A DNA stretch of 14,459 nucleotides from NCBI GenBank assembly GCA_015680635.1, contig JAABOA010000150.1:1-14459 (forward strand), given 5' to 3'. This DNA is from Lunasporangiospora selenospora (taxonomy: Eukaryota > Mortierellomycota > Mortierellomycetes > Mortierellales > Mortierellaceae). Below, in pieces: positions 9,830-14,459 of the stretch. The position numbers were made by a program, and so were the translations under genes. The notes under the pieces were generated by a model. The model was not told the DNA's origin. It was given only the letters and a program-made list of their open reading frames with translations, and did no database searches. How positions within the stretch are numbered: position 1 is the stretch's first letter; the number at the start of each line of letters is the position of its first letter.

Positions 9830-11301
9830 TCGATTAGTTTTAGGAGAAGAGGAAGAGGCAGGTGCGCTGGAAACGTATTAAAAAAATTTGAAATTGAAAG
9901 TACCACGTCACTGAGACCACGTGAGGAACTAGCCGTCCATGATGGAGGTGGTAATTGAGCCCATTTACAGAAACGCTGCGCGCTTCCGACTGGGCAAAGA
10001 GAGTTTCCAAGTTGATACTCCATGCGTTAACTAACACAAACTCGGATAAAGGCGTGGCCAAGATGACATTTTCAGCAGGTGATGGATTCGCAAGACAACC
10101 TTATACGTCAAATGCTTTTCATTGGCCATCTATTGGGCCGCACCGAATAGGTGAATAGCCTCTCGAGAAGTAAAAAACTGAATAGTATGCCTTTCATATG
10201 GACCCAAGGCTACTGATGACTTGTGCGCTGATCTACAAGTAGCGCTGAATCTGGACCTAGAAGACCCTTCAGTCATTTCAGCCGAATCTCTCCAGGGATC
10301 TATTTACCAGATAGTAGATTGCTGGCGCAGATATTACTTGAGGAGCAAGAGGGAGGAAGGTTGAGAGACAATCTGAGTGAAGTTGCAACAGAAGTTGAGC
10401 ATTGACAACCTTTTATCCCTTTCCCTCAGCGATTTTTGGTATTGTCCTCCATGATGAATGGATGGCATGTATCCTCTTTACCAGGCGTAAATATTACATG
10501 CAACCCAAAGTAGTGATAAAGTGTCATCGCAACCTCTAGCCCAAATTATACACAGAGCGACTTAATGGCTACTACAACTGATTGGCTACAGTACGTATAC
10601 CTTCCACGTTCTTCTCTTAAAGAGATTGCCCTCTTATAGTTCGGTCTATGGTAACCCAGAAAGTAGAGCAAAAGAAGGAACCAGAGATTCGGAACGAAGA
10701 CCTGTTAAATTGGGTCCATCCCCAGTCAGTATCATATGCAGTCGGTCCCTGTCTTCGATAGATCCCTGAGCGCACCTATACCTTTAACAAGATTGTGCTT
10801 AGAAATGGCAATGTTCTGTTGCAAGGGTTCCAATGCTTGTGTTCTCTGCAAAGGAGAGTGATAGTACTTCTCCTGGCCCTTCGTCACCAACTCTGCCAGC
10901 AATGGTCTTGAAGCGTAGCACAACCTTCGAGACACAGAGCAAGCTAGTGCTGTGTCGACTCTCTGCCAAGGCCTGAATTGCTGAGAACAAAAGCATGCAA
11001 GTGAGGGGACAAGGCATTGTGATACAAACATTGGGAAAGTCCTCCTGAAAGGGCACTTTGCTCCTCCCCCTCCTCTCCATAAAACCGAGCCTTGGCCCCC
11101 TTTCTTCTCTCACTTTTTTCATCTTTTTCCCACTCCCTCTTCTGTACCCGTCTTTCTCAACAGGTCGACCCTCACTAAGTTTCTACCCACTGTCTCTAAT
11201 TCTCCACAGGCACTCTTATCACTCATCACATCTTTGGAGAGACGATTGGCACATACGAGAGCAGTACTGATAGCTCTGGATAACCACAAGTTACAAAGAA
11301 C
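9830..11301. promoter_or_regulatory. Divergent LSM12/DUF4097-like gene promoter region
   Basis: These 1472 nt separate two start codons on opposite strands. On the LSM12 side are CCACGTCA (9903-9910), CACGTG (9918-9923), TACGTCA (10104-10110) and two CCAAT boxes read on the minus strand (ATTGG at 10121-10125 and 10132-10136, about 300 nt before the ATG). On the other side a CCATAAAACC at about 11078 and a CT-rich stretch around 11055-11165 resemble a core promoter and leader for the plus-strand gene. The middle (about 10150-11040) holds no gene I recognise: its longest frames are short, mostly start at non-ATG codons and have no family motif. An unannotated non-coding transcript cannot be excluded. 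Confidence 0.5.
9903..9923. promoter_or_regulatory. Paired ACGT-core sites upstream of LSM12
   Basis: CCACGTCA and a CACGTG palindrome lie 14 bp apart as a direct repeat of CCACGT, 74-94 nt upstream of the LSM12 start codon. ACGT cores are bound by bZIP proteins and CACGTG by basic helix-loop-helix proteins. The spacing and position make a regulatory site plausible, but binding is inferred. Confidence 0.4.
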
Positions 11302-13291
11302 ATGGCTGAACACAACACGAACAATTCGAACGTCCAGTCTGGAGGTGAGTCAGGTCAACTTTCTCAGCTACAGCAATGACAATAGTAGCGAAACCAATCG
11401 GGCCACAAAGAAGAAGAGGGTGGCCCAAAGTAGCGACAACGAGAGTAAAGAGTTGACAAAAAGGAGAAGGAAAGTTTGTCATAAAGAGTCTATCAGCTTT
11501 TTGGTCGAATACATGAGAGATGGAGGCAACGTCATATATGGCACTTGTTCCTTAGACCATCTTAGCTCCTAATTGTCTAAAGTCAAAGCTTCATCAGAAT
11601 GCCAAAAGAGCAAACTACTAATGTTTGTTTTCTCGCAACCTTGTTGTTCTGCTATCATGAAGCTGGAGCGAAGCCAGTCCATGCACAGGCTGTTGCAAAT
11701 GCCAACGCTAATGGGGATCAAGAAACGGACCCTCTGATCATCAGGAATGGCAGCAGTGCGACCCCTCAAGGTTATACTGGTCTGTCGTCACGCCAAGATG
11801 AACCGACGCAGGGAGCGAATGGGGAGCAGACCATTGGTGATCGGCTCCACAAAGGTGCCTCAGGTATAAAAGAAAGAAAGAAAGCTTTAAGATCACGCAT
11901 CGCGTCTTGCCTCAATCAACGCTAGCTCTGTAAAAGCATATTCCTACTGAAAATGTCTACTATCCGTGTAAACTATCATTAGGATTAGGAAGAACGCTTA
12001 ATGGCGCAAAGTTGTCAACGTTGAGATTCTGCGAAAAAGGGTGGCCTTTCATGATAATTATTCTCTTTACTGGCATTTTTTTCGGCTTAATGGTAAAGTC
12101 CGCCGAGATGCTCCCAAGTTTCCATTCTAACTTATGTAGAAAACTAATGGTCCGGTCGTTTTCTCTTGCCGAAACATAGGCGTGGTTTGATGTATTCTAT
12201 ACATGCGTGATTCCAGACGATGCGGAAACAATCACCGTAAACCAGACAATTAACGCATGGGACTACAAGAACCTTTACTTTCATTTGGACAAGGGTGTTG
12301 TAAGTGGTTGTGATCATATTTATATTTCAATATCGGAGTGTCGCTAAGAGATTACTAATCTCTTGCTTCCTTATACCTTTCTGATTTGATGATAGACCGG
12401 CGACGTGGTGCTTTCGCAGTCTCGAAACTGGAAAGAGAAGGACATCCAAATCTTTATGTCCATGAGGGCATCAACACCAGATATGATGCATTACCTGACT
12501 GCTGATCTTCGTCTCGATGTCCAACAGTTGGCGCCAAAGCAACGATCCATTGACGGAGGCCGTGCAGAGTCGTTCATATTTATCAATATGGAATCACCTG
12601 ACCTTACGCGCGCACTCTCTCGCAACTGTACTCAAGTAAAGGTTAACATTGTGTTCCCACGAAATCTGGAAAAGTTCGATAGTATTGAGGTTCAGAGTAC
12701 ATTTGGTGGAAGCATTTCAGTGAGAACGGAGGATCTTCAGCTTCGGAACAAGTTGACTTTAAGTACCACCAAGGGTGATGTCTCTGTCCAAGACATTCGC
12801 GTGAAGAGAGAGACGAGGCTTAAGACATCCAATGGCAAAGTGGTGGCCGATAATCTTGGAGCGGGACGGTCTATCGAAATAGAAGCAACAGGTGGAGCTG
12901 ATATTGAGCTGACAGGAGATAATGACGAGCTTGACGCCAATATTTCCACATCAAGTGGTAAGAGTATAGTTCTCCTGGTAAGTTCCTGGCAATGGAGGAT
13001 ATCCAAACATTGTAGAATCAAGGATAATCTAAGCATAACTATTTTTATTAACGCACTATTCATCGGTATACTATTTGTGACCAGTCACGGCCATTCTATG
13101 GACATTTCAAGTTGCACGCCCATTCATCTTCGCACCTCCCAGAAATCTATTCGTCACAGTGTTGTGTTTACTACCACGCGCTTGGTAATCACACCGCTGA
13201 AGGGTATATAAGCTATGACGGGTATGAGCCAGCTAGACTTCCCAGAATTAGGATGAGTGGCGATTCTGCAACGTTGCGCGTTCGAAATTGA
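11302..13291 (+). CDS. Predicted type II membrane protein with DUF4097-like beta-repeat ectodomain
   Basis: I do not recognise a named orthologue. Six exons: 11302-11344, 11663-11863, 11983-12092, 12180-12299, 12396-12977 and 13085-13291. All joins keep phase and give 420 aa with stop TGA. The ATG has an AACATGG context and opens MAEHNTNNSNVQSG. Residues 1-100 are hydrophilic, with ANANANGDQE and a basic flank (LGRTLNGAKLSTLRFCEK). One hydrophobic helix lies at about 103-121 (PFMIIILFTGIFFGLMAWF). Basic residues before it predict a cytosolic N-terminus and a lumenal or outside C-terminus. From about 150 on, short beta-strand-like repeats follow (LTLSTTKGDVSVQDI, TRLKTSNGKVVADN, SIEIEATGGADIELTG, LDANISTSSG), the look of DUF4097/putative-adhesin beta-solenoids. 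Exon 6 ends GYISYDGYEPARLP...ATLRVRN. Donors are GTGAGT, GTATAA, GTAAAG, GTAAGT and GTAAGT. Exon 1 to exon 2 is the least certain join: the 318-nt intron is long for this window. A GTAAGA donor at 12958 was passed over because it breaks the frame. Confidence 0.82.
11870..11884 (+). repeat. GAAA tandem repeat in intron
   Basis: About four units of AGAA/GAAA lie a few bases past the intron 2 donor of the DUF4097-like gene. It is intronic, so length change should have little effect unless it alters splicing. Confidence 0.6.
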
Positions 13292-14459
13292 ACAGCTTTC
13301 CTCCCCTTGAATTGCCGCATAAATATAACGAAGAGAGTCCTGATTGGTCATTGACTACTTGTGGATCTTTAATAATAATATGATTCAGTTCAGAAGGCAC
13401 AGCCGAGTATGGGTGTGAGGGTAAACACGAAGAGTGACTCCAGGTGAATAAAGTGATGGGGTGGAGGTGAAAGGAGGGTTGAACGAAGGAAAATTTCATT
13501 CCTAGACGAGATGTTGTTCGGTGGAGTTGAGCCGAGGCGGAAACATCCGTGACATCTCAAATAGAAGGGTCTGGGATTGCCGCTGAAAGCATTGGGGACA
13601 TAAGAGGGCAGATAAACTATAGGTAAAGGATGGCTGTGTGTCGACGGAGACAACGGGTGAGTCCAGGGTTACTCCCGTGGATTGCAGGGACAGCCAGGGA
13701 GAGAGCACGGCCTTGTGTGGACCGTTCGACCTCAGTCTCTCCTTCTCCCCAACGATCCACATCCACGCGGGGGAGGAGGTAAGAATGTCAAGGTTTAAAC
13801 TCCATGAGATCGGATGTCTCGAGAGGACCAGGCCTGTTCGCCTTGTTCGCTTTCGGGCAATTGTGCACAAAGGCGCCCACAGAATCCGAGCTGAAAGGGA
13901 GGAAGCGGCAGCTCCCGAGCACACACGTGAGCTGAACTACAAGAACTGACTGTCATTCCACTCTGCCAGGAAATTTTTACCAGTAACCAGAGACTGAATA
14001 GCATTTAATCAATTGAGCTCTGAAGAGGGTTCAGGGCAAAACCGTCTCTTTTGTTCTCCCTTTCCTTGTAGGCGGGGTAACCTTTCTTTTTGGTGAAGCA
14101 TACACCGTTTGGGCTGCACAGAGGGCAATGTATGGTCCATCTCTCTTGGTCGGAGTACTACCCTCAGTCAGACTCGCACAGGTGGGTGACAGCGATGTAG
14201 TCTGAGAGAAATGATGATGGAAGCTGATCAATAGAGGAGTGAGAGTGATCAGATGGACTGTGAGCGATTCAGACATGCCGTCAAAAAAAAAGAAAGAAAG
14301 AGGAATGAATGGTTCACAGAAGAGAGTTGTCCTGAGGGAACTAGGACACGAGGTGATCTTTTTTTGCTGGCGCGAGTCCGGCACCAAGGGGTAGCAGTGG
14401 AAGAGAGAGCAAGACATAGACACGCGCTGGCGACGCCTGTGCCATGGATAGAGAAGAGG
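13292..14459. other. Unassigned region downstream of the DUF4097-like gene
   Basis: These 1168 nt hold no gene I can support. A/T-rich AATAATAATA at 13371-13380 may serve 3'-end formation of the upstream gene. A plus-strand frame at 13638-13949 starts with GTG; its first ATG (13785) leaves 54 codons with no known motif. A minus-strand frame at 13502-13924 also starts with GTG. On the minus strand, near the right edge, are a 34-codon ATG frame (14445-14341) with a hydrophobic middle and an overlapping 128-codon ATG frame (14417-14031). The minus strand from 14260 to the edge is strongly pyrimidine-rich and open in more than one frame, which fits a leader or promoter of a minus-strand gene as well as coding sequence. 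All are left uncalled. Confidence 0.4.

Noticed and set aside
11234-11572. 112-codon plus-strand frame overlapping the start of the DUF4097-like gene, lysine/arginine rich
   Set aside because: It starts with TTG, crosses the exon 1/intron 1 border in a different frame, and matches nothing known. It is noted only as an intron oddity.
13502-13949. Overlapping open frames on both strands (140 and 103 codons)
   Set aside because: Both start with GTG, neither has a known motif, and there are no supporting splice or leader signals; the higher G+C content alone explains the lack of stops.

Overview
The window looks like a piece of a fungal nuclear chromosome. It carries five intron-rich protein genes with short GT-AG introns (mostly 86-135 nt), pyrimidine-rich leaders upstream of start codons, and an ER protein ending in HDEL. 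Protein similarity recalled from memory and the compact intron style suggest an early-diverging filamentous fungus, most likely Mucoromycota/Mortierellomycotina; this is an inference. I saw no mobile element, CRISPR array, tRNA or rRNA.

Layout, left to right. (1) About 51-1211, plus: a Coq11/NDUFA9-like NAD(P)-binding protein. Its first exon is broken at the Rossmann GGNGFLG-type motif, next to a 19-A run at the window edge. (2) 1612-5321, minus: coatomer subunit beta (Sec26/beta-COP). All nine exons can be joined in phase to 954 aa, the normal length for the family. (3) 6478-7950, plus: Sil1, the ER-lumen nucleotide exchange factor for BiP/Kar2, three exons, 417 aa, with a signal peptide and a C-terminal HDEL. 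(4) 8152-9829, minus: Lsm12, four exons, about 387 aa, with a long low-complexity N-terminal extension encoded partly by a hexanucleotide repeat. (5) 11302-13291, plus: an unnamed six-exon, 420-aa predicted type II membrane protein with a DUF4097-like beta-repeat ectodomain. The last 1.17 kb (13292-14459) has no gene I can support, only weak minus-strand ORFs.

The genes alternate in strand: COQ11 and SEC26 converge, SEC26 and SIL1 diverge, SIL1 and LSM12 converge, and LSM12 diverges from the membrane-protein gene. The clearest functional link is the divergent SEC26/SIL1 pair. COPI coats carry HDEL-bearing proteins back to the ER, and Sil1 is an HDEL-bearing ER protein that supports BiP. Their shared 1.16-kb promoter region holds an exact CCACGTCA octamer (TGACGTGG on the other strand), the core recognised by unfolded-protein-response bZIP factors. 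A second exact copy, paired with a CACGTG, lies upstream of LSM12.

Exon borders were set by hand from splice signals, reading-frame continuity and recalled homologue sequences; no alignment was run. I found no clearly new biological system. The least described gene is the DUF4097-like membrane protein, and the most actionable anomaly is the broken COQ11 first exon.
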